In this document: positions 1-4,806 of the stretch, piece by piece
Position numbering within the stretch: position 1 is the stretch's first letter
Layout of the letters: each line of letters begins with the position of its first letter
DNA from: Nanohaloarchaea archaeon PL-Br10_U2g16
GTDB lineage: Archaea > Nanohalarchaeota > Nanosalinia > Nanosalinales > Nanosalinaceae
DNA length: 8,080 bases
NCBI GenBank assembly: GCA_001563995.1
Contig: LKMV01000031.1
Location: forward strand, 1 to 8,080
Reading direction: 5' to 3'
Made by a program: the position numbers and the translations under genes
Notes under the pieces: model-generated
Seen by the model: the letters and a program-made list of their open reading frames with translations, nothing else
Told to the model about the DNA's origin: nothing
The model's database searches: none

Positions 1-58
1 AGCAGCGGAAGAGCTACTCAACGTCAAAGCAGAAAGAGACGACTTTAAATATCTTTAG
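1..58 (+). CDS. 3' end of an unidentified protein (partial)
   Basis: Read from base 2, an open frame gives an 18-residue tail (AAEELLNVKAERDDFKYL) ending at TAG 56-58. The acidic, helix-like composition fits the other proteins here, and a T-run follows directly, so this is probably the true C-terminus of a gene that starts outside the window. The tail is too short to assign a family. The other two + frames give less protein-like sequence. Confidence 0.55.
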   Translation, partial: AAEELLNVKAERDDFKYL

Positions 59-60
59 AC

Positions 61-84
61 TCTCTTATTTGCTTTTTTTATTAT
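61..84 (+). terminator. T-rich terminator after the partial left-edge gene
   Basis: Three nucleotides after the TAG stop the + strand becomes T-rich, including seven consecutive T at 73-79. Archaeal RNA polymerase terminates on such U-tracts without needing a hairpin. The next gene is on the opposite strand and ends at 140, so termination between the convergent genes is expected. Confidence 0.5.
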
Positions 85-139
85 ACCGAATGAACGTTTT
101 TAAGCAATATCTGGCCACATAGAGATAGATAGCAACAAG

Positions 140-1285
140 TCACTTACTAGCTTTAGTTACTTTATAATTGTCTTTACTATCTATAATTTCCACTTTTTCA
201 TACATCTGCTCTAACTTAGTCTCATATTTCATATTTTTGTTGTAGACAACGTAAAGTTCCCCGCCTTTCTTTAATCTTTGGACTGATTCATGGAATATTT
301 CATCCGTGATTCCTGCACCTTGATGGGTCGGAGGATTTGAAACAATTACATCGAATTTTTGATTCTTAAATGCTTCGAGGCAGTCGGCAGTTTCTAACTT
401 ACAGTTCGAGACGCTGTTAAGTTCTAGATTTTCCTGTGCAGTATTTATAGCCCGCATGCTATCGTCGGTGAGGTAGACTTCCGGATCGTAGAGCTTCTTT
501 AGGAAAATTCCTATAACTCCGTATCCACAACATATATCCCATACTTTATCCGTTGATTCCACCTCTATATTTTCTAACAAGACTCTAGTTCCTTCGTCAA
601 CCTGTTTGGGAGAGAATAATCCTTCTTCGGTTTTAAATTCTGCCTCTGTTCCTTTGATCTTTGCCTTGAATTTATTTGATATATCTAACTTTTTCTCATT
701 TATCTCCCGCTCTTTTTTGAATTTTAAGGCATGGTATCCGTTTCTACTGTTTACTTTCAATAATTCTCCGTTAAATTTCTTTAGCCTATCACTGTATCTA
801 TTAAGTCCTTCTTTCTTACTTGAGGCTAGGTAAAGTTCTCCTTCTTCCCCTAACAATTTTAATGCACCGGTTAGCCTGTTTTTGACCACTTCTGTATTTG
901 AATAAGGTTTTGGAGCATATAGAATTTTGTCAAATACTTCTCCAATTTCACTCACAGAGGCTACTTTTCTACATTCTACTTTCTCTATATTATTTACCTC
1001 TAGATTATGCTTAGATATTTGGAATGCTCTATCGCTTGATTCTGCCAAAACAGTTCTCCCATCGGGAGTATAATCTCCAAATAATACTCCTAAGAAGCCA
1101 TACCCAGGAAATAAAACAAGGATATCATCAGTTTTCCTTACTTCTACAGAATCGGCCAGTAGGGTTTCCGCTTCTCTAAATCCTTCCTTTGAAGCTACAC
1201 CATCAGCTGTCTCAAAATGATAAACATCCTTACCTCGATCAGTCTTGGACCTCAATTCAAAGCTGTATCTGTAACTATCAACCAT
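140..1285 (-). CDS. RsmC/RlmG-family rRNA guanine-N2 methyltransferase, two-domain
   Basis: 381 aa. The C-terminal half (about 210-381) is a class I SAM methyltransferase of the MTS type. The SAM motif I region VWDICCGYGVIGI is at about 248-260, an acidic Asp follows strand 2, and the catalytic SNPPTHQGAG motif is at about 316-325, where bacterial RsmC has SNPPFHDG. The N-terminal half (about 20-190) repeats the layout: FETADGV..S near 24 mirrors FKTEEGL..S near 217, FPGYGFLG near 59 mirrors motif I, and YAPKPYS near 123 replaces NPP. It therefore looks like a degenerate, probably non-catalytic duplicate. Bacterial RsmC (16S G1207) and RlmG (23S G1835) share this two-domain plan; the target here is not known. 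A TATA-like element 27 nt upstream suggests a leaderless transcript from this ATG. Third positions look AT-richer than in proS, and the protein carries more Lys than its neighbours. The family call is strong and the exact substrate is open. Confidence 0.82.
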   Translation of the reverse strand: MVDSYRYSFELRSKTDRGKDVYHFETADGVASKEGFREAETLLADSVEVRKTDDILVLFPGYGFLGVLFGDYTPDGRTVLAESSDRAFQISKHNLEVNNIEKVECRKVASVSEIGEVFDKILYAPKPYSNTEVVKNRLTGALKLLGEEGELYLASSKKEGLNRYSDRLKKFNGELLKVNSRNGYHALKFKKEREINEKKLDISNKFKAKIKGTEAEFKTEEGLFSPKQVDEGTRVLLENIEVESTDKVWDICCGYGVIGIFLKKLYDPEVYLTDDSMRAINTAQENLELNSVSNCKLETADCLEAFKNQKFDVIVSNPPTHQGAGITDEIFHESVQRLKKGGELYVVYNKNMKYETKLEQMYEKVEIIDSKDNYKVTKASK

Positions 1286-1307
1286 GTATTCATAACCACC
1301 GTTGATC

Positions 1308-1316
1308 TTTATTTAT
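1308..1316 (-). promoter_or_regulatory. TATA-like box for the RsmC-like gene
   Basis: The minus strand reads GATAAATAAAG, centred about 27 nt upstream of the ATG at 1285. This is the archaeal TATA-to-start-site distance, so transcription would begin at or within a few bases of the start codon (leaderless). Confidence 0.5.
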
Positions 1317-1342
1317 CTGTGCTAAAAATCATAAGATTATAT

Positions 1343-1446
1343 TTAGATAGAAGAAAGCCCAAGATTTTAAATCAACAGAAGATAAAACAAAAATTCTTGA
1401 AAAAATAATAGAAAGGGGATTTAAGCTGCCTAAAACATCATTTTAG
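1343..1446 (+). pseudogene. Possible relic of a small Lys-rich coding sequence
   Basis: Directly after a TAG the + frame stays open for 31 codons to TAG 1444-1446 and encodes a helix-like peptide containing KTKILEKIIERGFKLPKTS. It has no start codon. The same frame upstream of the TAG is also open for about 15 codons. The peptide resembles the C-terminus of a decayed protein, but A-rich DNA gives such Lys/Ile/Glu frames by chance. Its third positions are far more AT-rich than those of the neighbours, and it overlaps the 3' end of proS on the other strand. The call is weak. Confidence 0.12.
1381..1411 (-). terminator. T-rich terminator downstream of proS
   Basis: Beyond the proS stop (1438-1440) the minus strand carries two runs, TTTTTT and TTTTT, followed by TTTT. 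This is a typical archaeal U-tract terminator. It separates proS from the RsmC-like gene further along the same strand, which has its own TATA-like box. Confidence 0.5.
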
Positions 1447-2658
1447 TTCGTATATCACCTCTTCTGACTCTATTTCCTTCTTTTCACCATTTCTAGACTC
1501 TTTCTCAACTAATCCTTCCTCAAGGAACTTATTTCCCACGATAACTTTTTGGTTGATTCCAAGTAGATCTGAATCCTTGAACTGCTCTCCTGTGGATCGC
1601 TTGCCGTCATAAAGCAGGACCTCTACTCCTTGGTCCTGTAGTTCTTGGTAGATTTCCTCTGCCTTCTGCTCTACTTCCTCTTCGTGGCGTGCGGCGATTA
1701 CGGAAACAGTGAAAGCGGAAACCTCTTCGTTCCAGGTGATACCGTTCTGATCGTGATTCTGCTCAATAATGGCAGATATCAGTCTTGAGACTCCGATGCC
1801 GTAGCTAGCCATAACCACTTCCTCTGTTTCTCCTTCTTCGGTGTCAAAGGTTAGATCCATAGCTTCACTGTATCTTGTGCCAAGCTTGAAGCAGTGGCCG
1901 ATCTCTATACCGTTCACTTCACAAAGCTCTGAACCACAGTTGGAACAGTTCTGAGTGTCGAGATTCTTTGTGCCGAACTCACATTTGTCGCATTTGAGGT
2001 AGATGTCGCTTCCGATCTCTGACTCTGCCATGAACTCATGACTTTGACTGCCTCCCATAGAGCCGTTATCAGCAGCCACCACGGAATACTCAAGACCTAA
2101 CTTATCGAAAATGTTCCTGTAGGCGTCAAGGAACTCCTGATACTTCTCCTGTAAACCTTCCCTGTCCTTGTGGAAGCTGTAGGCGTCCTTCATCACGAAC
2201 TCCTTGGCTCGAAGCAAACCGTTTCTGGCATGATCGTCTCTGAACTTTCTACCAATCTGGTAGATTGTCAAGTCGAGATCCCTGTAGCTTCTAATGTACT
2301 TTCTTGTGAGTTCTAAGGATGCTTCTTCGTGGGTTGCAGCGATTGTGAAATCTTTGTCGTCCCTGTTCTTGAAGTTGAAGAATTCTTCCCCTTCAAAGTT
2401 CTTCCAGCGACCTGACTTTTCCCACATTTCACTGGTTTGAAGGATGTTCATTTTGACTTCTTGCCCGATCTCATCCATTTCTTCTCTTATCACCTCTTCT
2501 ATATTGTCGAGTACTTTCTGTCCGAGGTGTGAGAATCCAAAGGTTCCTGAGCCGTAGTTGTGGACTAGTCCTGCCTGTACCGCAAGTTCGGCACTTTTAC
2601 AGTGCGTGTCCGCTTCTGTTTCCTTGGAGCTGGTTACGAAGAGATTACTGCGTCTCAC
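1438..2658 (-). CDS. proS: Prolyl-tRNA synthetase, bacterial-type, lacking the INS editing domain
   Basis: Charges tRNA-Pro with proline in the cytosol. 406 aa, against about 570 for full-length bacterial ProRS. The N-terminus MRRSNLFVTSSKE matches the bacterial family. The class II core has the TxE loop (ATHEEA, about 108-113), motif 2 (KFRDDHARNGLLRAKEF, about 138-154) and motif 3 (YGIGVSRLISAIIEQ, about 286-300), followed by the anticodon-binding domain (about 316-406, LLYDGKRSTGEQFKDSDLLGI). The roughly 180-residue INS domain that normally sits between motifs 2 and 3 is absent. At its site GSDI is followed directly by C223-x2-C226-x11-C238-x2-C241, a compact zinc ribbon, then GIEIGHCFKLGTRYSEAM. 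Archaea usually carry the archaeal/eukaryal ProRS type, so this gene was probably acquired from bacteria. The start is GTG 2656-2658: GGTGA lies 6 nt upstream, and an in-frame TGA at 2665-2667 excludes a longer N-terminus. Confidence 0.95.
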   Translation of the reverse strand: MRRSNLFVTSSKETEADTHCKSAELAVQAGLVHNYGSGTFGFSHLGQKVLDNIEEVIREEMDEIGQEVKMNILQTSEMWEKSGRWKNFEGEEFFNFKNRDDKDFTIAATHEEASLELTRKYIRSYRDLDLTIYQIGRKFRDDHARNGLLRAKEFVMKDAYSFHKDREGLQEKYQEFLDAYRNIFDKLGLEYSVVAADNGSMGGSQSHEFMAESEIGSDIYLKCDKCEFGTKNLDTQNCSNCGSELCEVNGIEIGHCFKLGTRYSEAMDLTFDTEEGETEEVVMASYGIGVSRLISAIIEQNHDQNGITWNEEVSAFTVSVIAARHEEEVEQKAEEIYQELQDQGVEVLLYDGKRSTGEQFKDSDLLGINQKVIVGNKFLEEGLVEKESRNGEKKEIESEEVIYELK

Positions 2659-2801
2659 CAGCGTTCACCAGAAGTTGAGAAAGAATTTTTGATGGATTTT
2701 GATTGGTTATCGAATATGTTGTCGTGGTGGAACGCACTCTTCTCGTTAGAGATGACGTGCTTGAACAGCATTCTGTTGAGAATGCTGTGGAACGTATCCA
2801 C
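2655..2801 (-). CDS. Doubtful 48-aa ORF overlapping the proS start
   Basis: GTG 2799-2801 to TGA 2655-2657. The stop overlaps the proS GTG in a GTGA junction, an arrangement typical of coupled genes. In the first 30 codons about 80% of third positions are G or C and few second positions are, which is coding-like. However, the product (starting MDTFHSILNRMLFKHV) is rich in His, Asn, Phe and Ser, unlike any neighbour. That composition is what the antisense of a Val/Glu-rich reading frame gives, and the + strand frame at 2703-2825 is exactly that. I recognise no family. Confidence 0.2.
   Translation of the reverse strand: MDTFHSILNRMLFKHVISNEKSAFHHDNIFDNQSKSIKNSFSTSGERW
2666..2670 (-). promoter_or_regulatory. 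Shine-Dalgarno motif that fixes the proS GTG start
   Basis: The minus strand reads GGTGA, then six bases, then GTG. GGTGA is complementary to the archaeal 16S 3' end. The same GGTGA-N6-GTG arrangement precedes the second acetyltransferase gene, which supports GTG as the true start in both. Confidence 0.6.
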
Positions 2802-2825
2802 CTTTGGTTGAAACTTTGTTCATAG
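2703..2825 (+). pseudogene. Doubtful 40-codon fragment with coding-like composition, antisense to the proS leader
   Basis: This frame is open from TTG 2703 (just after a TGA) to TAG 2823-2825. It encodes a Val/Glu/Asp-rich peptide containing ERTLLVRDDVLEQHSVENA. G is strongly enriched at first codon positions and GC is low at second positions, the usual sign of real coding sequence. The composition also fits a halophilic proteome. There is no convincing start or ribosome site, and the frame is broken by stops on both sides, so a decayed gene fragment is likelier than a live gene. It competes with the minus-strand ORFs over the same bases. Confidence 0.2.
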
Positions 2826-2896
2826 AAATCACGTAAAATTCGGTATTCTGGCGACTAAGAAAACTCTCGGATAAGATTCTACTGCCGAGGAACGTA
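2727..2896. repeat. Three copies of a GWGGAACGYA motif
   Basis: GTGGAACGCA at 2727-2736, GTGGAACGTA at 2787-2796 and GAGGAACGTA at 2887-2896 lie in the same orientation on the + strand, 60 and 100 nt apart. On the proS strand the motif reads TRCGTTCCWC. The similarity extends a little for two copies (GTG--TACGTTCC-C-G). The copies could be regulator-binding sites or decayed sequence repeats. Confidence 0.4.
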
Positions 2897-2901
2897 GTCA
2901 C
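2746..2901 (-). CDS. Doubtful 51-aa leaderless small ORF upstream of proS
   Basis: GTG 2899-2901 to TAA 2746-2748. The start lies about 24 nt from the TATA-like box at 2921-2928, so a leaderless small protein or leader peptide is possible. The product begins MTTFLGSRILSESFLSRQN, is rich in Ser, Gln and Arg, and matches nothing I recognise. A 51-codon frame can arise by chance in a region of this length. Confidence 0.18.
   Translation of the reverse strand: MTTFLGSRILSESFLSRQNTEFYVISMNKVSTKGGYVPQHSQQNAVQARHL
2765..2788. other. Perfect 10-bp inverted repeat, 4-nt loop
   Basis: ACAGCATTCT, loop GTTG, AGAATGCTGT. It has no following U-tract on either strand, so it is not a standard terminator. 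It overlaps by two bases a second hairpin at 2787-2801 (GTGGA, ACGTA, TCCAC). The two stems therefore abut or compete within the presumed proS leader. Confidence 0.6.
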
Positions 2902-2920
2902 AAGACATTGTATCTATTGA

Positions 2921-2928
2921 TTTATAAC
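2921..2928 (-). promoter_or_regulatory. TATA-like box, possible proS promoter and possibly bidirectional
   Basis: TTTATAA on the + strand contains the palindrome TTATAA (2922-2927) and reads TTATAAAT on the minus strand. On the minus strand it would start RNA near 2898, giving proS a long leader. On the + strand it would start RNA near 2949, at the base of the 2947-3001 hairpin. Either use is inferred from spacing only. Confidence 0.35.
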
Positions 2929-2946
2929 CAAAATGTTAAATAAGTA

Positions 2947-3001
2947 CTGGTAATAGTCTGGATAAGGCCGGAAATACAAGATCAGAAAACTACTCTACCA
3001 G
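2947..3001. other. Imperfect long hairpin, candidate structured RNA element
   Basis: CTGGTA (2947-2952) pairs with TACCAG (2996-3001). Inside this, TAGT (2954-2957) pairs with ACTA (2989-2992) and CTG (2958-2960) with CAG (2983-2985), giving 13 base pairs with small asymmetric loops. The strand of expression is unknown. The position 23 nt after a TTTATAA element would suit a + transcript that starts with this stem. Confidence 0.3.
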
Positions 3002-3032
3002 CACAACTTGATCAGGAGCTTTGAAGGGCTTA

Positions 3033-3051
3033 AATCAGGTCTATACTGATT
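3033..3051. promoter_or_regulatory. Operator-like inverted repeat AATCAG-N7-CTGATT
   Basis: Perfect 6-bp arms with a 7-nt spacer, immediately upstream of the metalloprotease TATA-like box (3073-3083). The size and place fit a dimeric activator or repressor site. No matching second copy was noticed in the window. Confidence 0.3.
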
Positions 3052-3072
3052 CTAGAACACAGAATATCAAGC

Positions 3073-3083
3073 AATAATAAAAT
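3073..3083 (+). promoter_or_regulatory. TATA-like box for the metalloprotease gene
   Basis: AATAATAAAAT is centred about 26 nt upstream of ATG 3104, the spacing expected for a leaderless archaeal transcript. A second TTAAAT at 3030-3035 is a weaker alternative that would give a leader of about 45 nt. Confidence 0.45.
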
Positions 3084-3103
3084 TGATTCATAGAATTATC
3101 GTT

Positions 3104-3859
3104 ATGAAGATCAAAACTTACGATCCGGAGAAACATGAAGAGTATCTTCCCGACGTTCACAAACAAAATTATAGATCTCCAGAGAATGTAGATAGTTTTA
3201 AAACCGCTGCAGAAGAAGCTTATGAGGAACTGAAGTCGGTAGTTAATTTTGACGATAGTATCGAGATAGTGGTTGCTGAGACTGATGAAGAGGAGATGAG
3301 TGAAGATGCTCCTGAAGACCATTACTTCCACGGTTTCTCTTTTGCCGACGGCATGAGAGGTCACGATGGCAACGCTATATTTATCAGAGCTTCACAGGAG
3401 TTTGACTGGTGGAAAGACGCTTTCAAGGGCATGCTGATCCATGAAACAGGTCATCAGATATTCTACCAGCGAGATAATCAGGATAACTGGGAAGACAACC
3501 AGTACTTCAGTATAATGTTCGAAGGACATGCTGAGAATCTGGCCGATACCATGAACAGGAATTTCGGTTACGATCATAGTCCTGTCTGGAGAAAGCAAGA
3601 ACCTATAGAAGTAGATAAACAACAACTTTACAAAGATCTGGATAGACAGAGGGGTTTTGGAGACCAAGACGACAGCAAAGACCACGACATGTTCCTCAGC
3701 GGAGGAGAAAGATGGGATGATGCAGAAGGATATATAATTGCATATCAAGTGGCCAGAGATCTGCTACAGGAGGACAAAATAGAGCTTGAGACATTAATCA
3801 ACATAGATTCAGAGGAATGGAAGTCACTCGTAGAAGAATCGATAGAAAGATTGTATTAG
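3104..3859 (+). CDS. Putative zinc metalloprotease, DUF2268-like
   Basis: 251 aa, no signal peptide or membrane segment, strongly acidic, so probably cytosolic. The zinc-binding motif HETGH is at 113-117 inside a helix-like stretch (GMLIHETGHQIFY). FEGHAENLAD at 139-148 supplies a likely third zinc ligand (E140 or E144), and GYIIAYQVARDLL at 209-221 resembles the GYxIGY segment seen in DUF2268-type predicted Zn proteases. The substrate is unknown. The start is ATG 3104, not the in-frame TTG 3083, because the TATA-like box lies at 3073-3083 and would place transcription start near 3104. The gene stands alone between a divergent proS and a convergent methyltransferase, so context gives no role. 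Metalloprotease is well supported by the motifs; the exact family is less certain. Confidence 0.78.
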   Translation: MKIKTYDPEKHEEYLPDVHKQNYRSPENVDSFKTAAEEAYEELKSVVNFDDSIEIVVAETDEEEMSEDAPEDHYFHGFSFADGMRGHDGNAIFIRASQEFDWWKDAFKGMLIHETGHQIFYQRDNQDNWEDNQYFSIMFEGHAENLADTMNRNFGYDHSPVWRKQEPIEVDKQQLYKDLDRQRGFGDQDDSKDHDMFLSGGERWDDAEGYIIAYQVARDLLQEDKIELETLINIDSEEWKSLVEESIERLY

Positions 3860-3879
3860 AAGCTCTAAATCTTCATCCA

Positions 3880-3907
3880 ATTGCTGAAATTGACAATAAT
3901 TTGCAAT
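3880..3907. terminator. Hairpin between convergent genes
   Basis: ATTGC-TG-AAATT, loop GACAAT, AATTT-GCAAT: ten pairs with a 2-nt bulge, midway in the 63-nt gap between the convergent stops at 3859 and 3923. It could slow or terminate polymerase in both directions. It is AU-rich and has no strong U-tract on either side, so this is tentative. Confidence 0.35.
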
Positions 3908-3922
3908 CTTAAATATCAAAAC

Positions 3923-4756
3923 TTATTTCTTCCAACCTATCGCAAGTATATGGTTAGATAAGTCCGGAGATGCTTTATCATCTCTTATGGTACTTGCTAC
4001 CTTTCTTAACTGTTCTTTGTAATCGCTTTCTATTTCTGTCACGTCTTTGTTGGTATGGTGTTCCATAACGCTTACTACGTTCTCTAGCCCGACTAATTTT
4101 TCTACTTCTAAGCCATTGTTCTCTAATAGATTTCTTAACTGGCTTGATTTGAAGAAGTAGGTGTTTGCAAATCCAGGATCTTCTTCCCCGGCTTTTTCTC
4201 TATGTTTCTCATCATATTTTTGTCTCTTGTAAAAATCTTCTATCTCCCAAACAAAGCTCCAACCCTGTAAAACATGAAGCATTAAGCAACCGTAGAAACC
4301 CATTACAGATACAAACACAGGACTCTCCTTTTTCACCACTCTTACAAGTTCTGATGCAGCTTCTTCTCTTTCTTCATCATCTATGACATGTGAGAGCGGT
4401 CCTCCGAGACAAAGCACGGCATCAAACGCTTCATCTTCATATTCTAGGTCTCTAATATCTCCTTTTTTAATCTCTACTTTATCAAGCAGACCTTTCTCAT
4501 GTAGTTTTTCCTCGGCTATTTTCAATTGTTCTTCACTAATATCTACGAGTGTTACTTCATATCCTTTTTCTGCGAGCCAGACCGTGTATCTTCCGGCCGC
4601 ACCTCCTGCATCGAGGATATGTCCTTCTTCTGGAAGATGTTCTTCTAGATATGGAAAAGTGTTTTTGTGCTCTACTGAATGTACAAATAATTCTTCTGAT
4701 CTATCCCACTCTTCGTGACCTAAGTCATCATAGTATTCTTCTGGCTCAATACCCAT
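3923..4756 (-). CDS. Class I SAM-dependent methyltransferase
   Basis: 277 aa. The Rossmann SAM-binding core is at about 46-145: motif I HILDAGGAAGRYTVWLAEKG (46-65), acidic D72 ending strand 2 (VTLVDIS), GDIRDL at about 99-104 and LCLGGPLSHV at about 115-124 at the motif IV position. The C-terminal part (about 150-277), with several aromatic residues, is probably the substrate-binding cap. No NPPY/NPPF motif is present, so it is of the UbiE-like small-molecule type rather than a base-modifying enzyme; the substrate cannot be told. The ATG lies about 27 nt from the centre of the palindromic TATA box, so the transcript should be leaderless. It shares that promoter with the divergent acetyltransferase operon, which may mean co-regulation. 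Confidence 0.85.
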   Translation of the reverse strand: MGIEPEEYYDDLGHEEWDRSEELFVHSVEHKNTFPYLEEHLPEEGHILDAGGAAGRYTVWLAEKGYEVTLVDISEEQLKIAEEKLHEKGLLDKVEIKKGDIRDLEYEDEAFDAVLCLGGPLSHVIDDEEREEAASELVRVVKKESPVFVSVMGFYGCLMLHVLQGWSFVWEIEDFYKRQKYDEKHREKAGEEDPGFANTYFFKSSQLRNLLENNGLEVEKLVGLENVVSVMEHHTNKDVTEIESDYKEQLRKVASTIRDDKASPDLSNHILAIGWKK

Positions 4757-4776
4757 ACAGAACTCTTCTCATGCAA

Positions 4777-4789
4777 TTTTATATAAATA
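4777..4789. promoter_or_regulatory. Single palindromic TATA box serving two divergent genes
   Basis: TTTTATATAAATA contains the perfect palindrome TTTATATAAA (4778-4787, centre 4782.5). The centre is 24.5 nt from the + ATG (4807) and 26.5 nt from the minus ATG (4756), and the whole intergenic gap is only 50 nt. Both transcripts would be leaderless. No second TATA-like element of comparable quality is present in the gap. Confidence 0.6.
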
Positions 4790-4806
4790 AAAGAGTAAAT
4801 TTTGAT

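Larger units (their letters stand above)
2659..3103. other. 445-nt intergenic region, structured, between divergent proS and metalloprotease
   Basis: This is the only long stretch without a confident gene. It contains two TATA-like elements, three copies of (G)GAACGYA (2727, 2787, 2887), a perfect 10-bp hairpin (2765-2788) with an overlapping 5-bp hairpin (2787-2801), an imperfect long hairpin (2947-3001), a 6-bp inverted repeat with a 7-nt spacer (3033-3051) and three weak small ORFs. If proS is transcribed from the TATA at 2921-2928, its leader is about 240 nt, unusually long among the apparently leaderless genes here. A decayed gene, a structured leader, or a small RNA could each explain it. 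Confidence 0.6.

Noticed and set aside
2740..2790. C/D-box sRNA (GAGATGA near 2748)
   Set aside because: The C box has a mismatch and no D box or internal C'/D' pair lies at workable spacing.
2602..2811. 69-aa + strand open frame across the proS start
   Set aside because: The first third is antisense to proS and the rest is Trp/Leu/Met-rich with no ribosome site; another + frame in the same place looks more coding-like.
2785..2812. Resemblance of the proS leader (minus strand AAAGGTGGATACG) to the T-box consensus AGGGUGGNACCGCG
   Set aside because: Only the GGTGG core and a few other bases match. The segment pairs within its own 5-bp hairpin, no Stem I or specifier loop could be traced, no terminator follows, and T-boxes are not known from archaea.
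3083..3103. TTG 3083 as metalloprotease start
   Set aside because: It lies at the end of the TATA-like box, upstream of the expected transcription start, and adds no conserved residues.
3041..3364. 107-aa minus-strand open frame over the metalloprotease 5' end
   Set aside because: Phe/Ile/Leu-rich antisense shadow of an acidic gene.
4383..4718. 111-aa + strand open frame inside the methyltransferase gene
   Set aside because: Ser/Cys-rich antisense shadow; the minus strand carries all SAM motifs over the same bases.
4549..4806. N-terminal extension of the first acetyltransferase upstream of ATG 4807
   Set aside because: It would run antisense through the divergent methyltransferase and across the palindromic TATA box, and it has no protein-like sequence.
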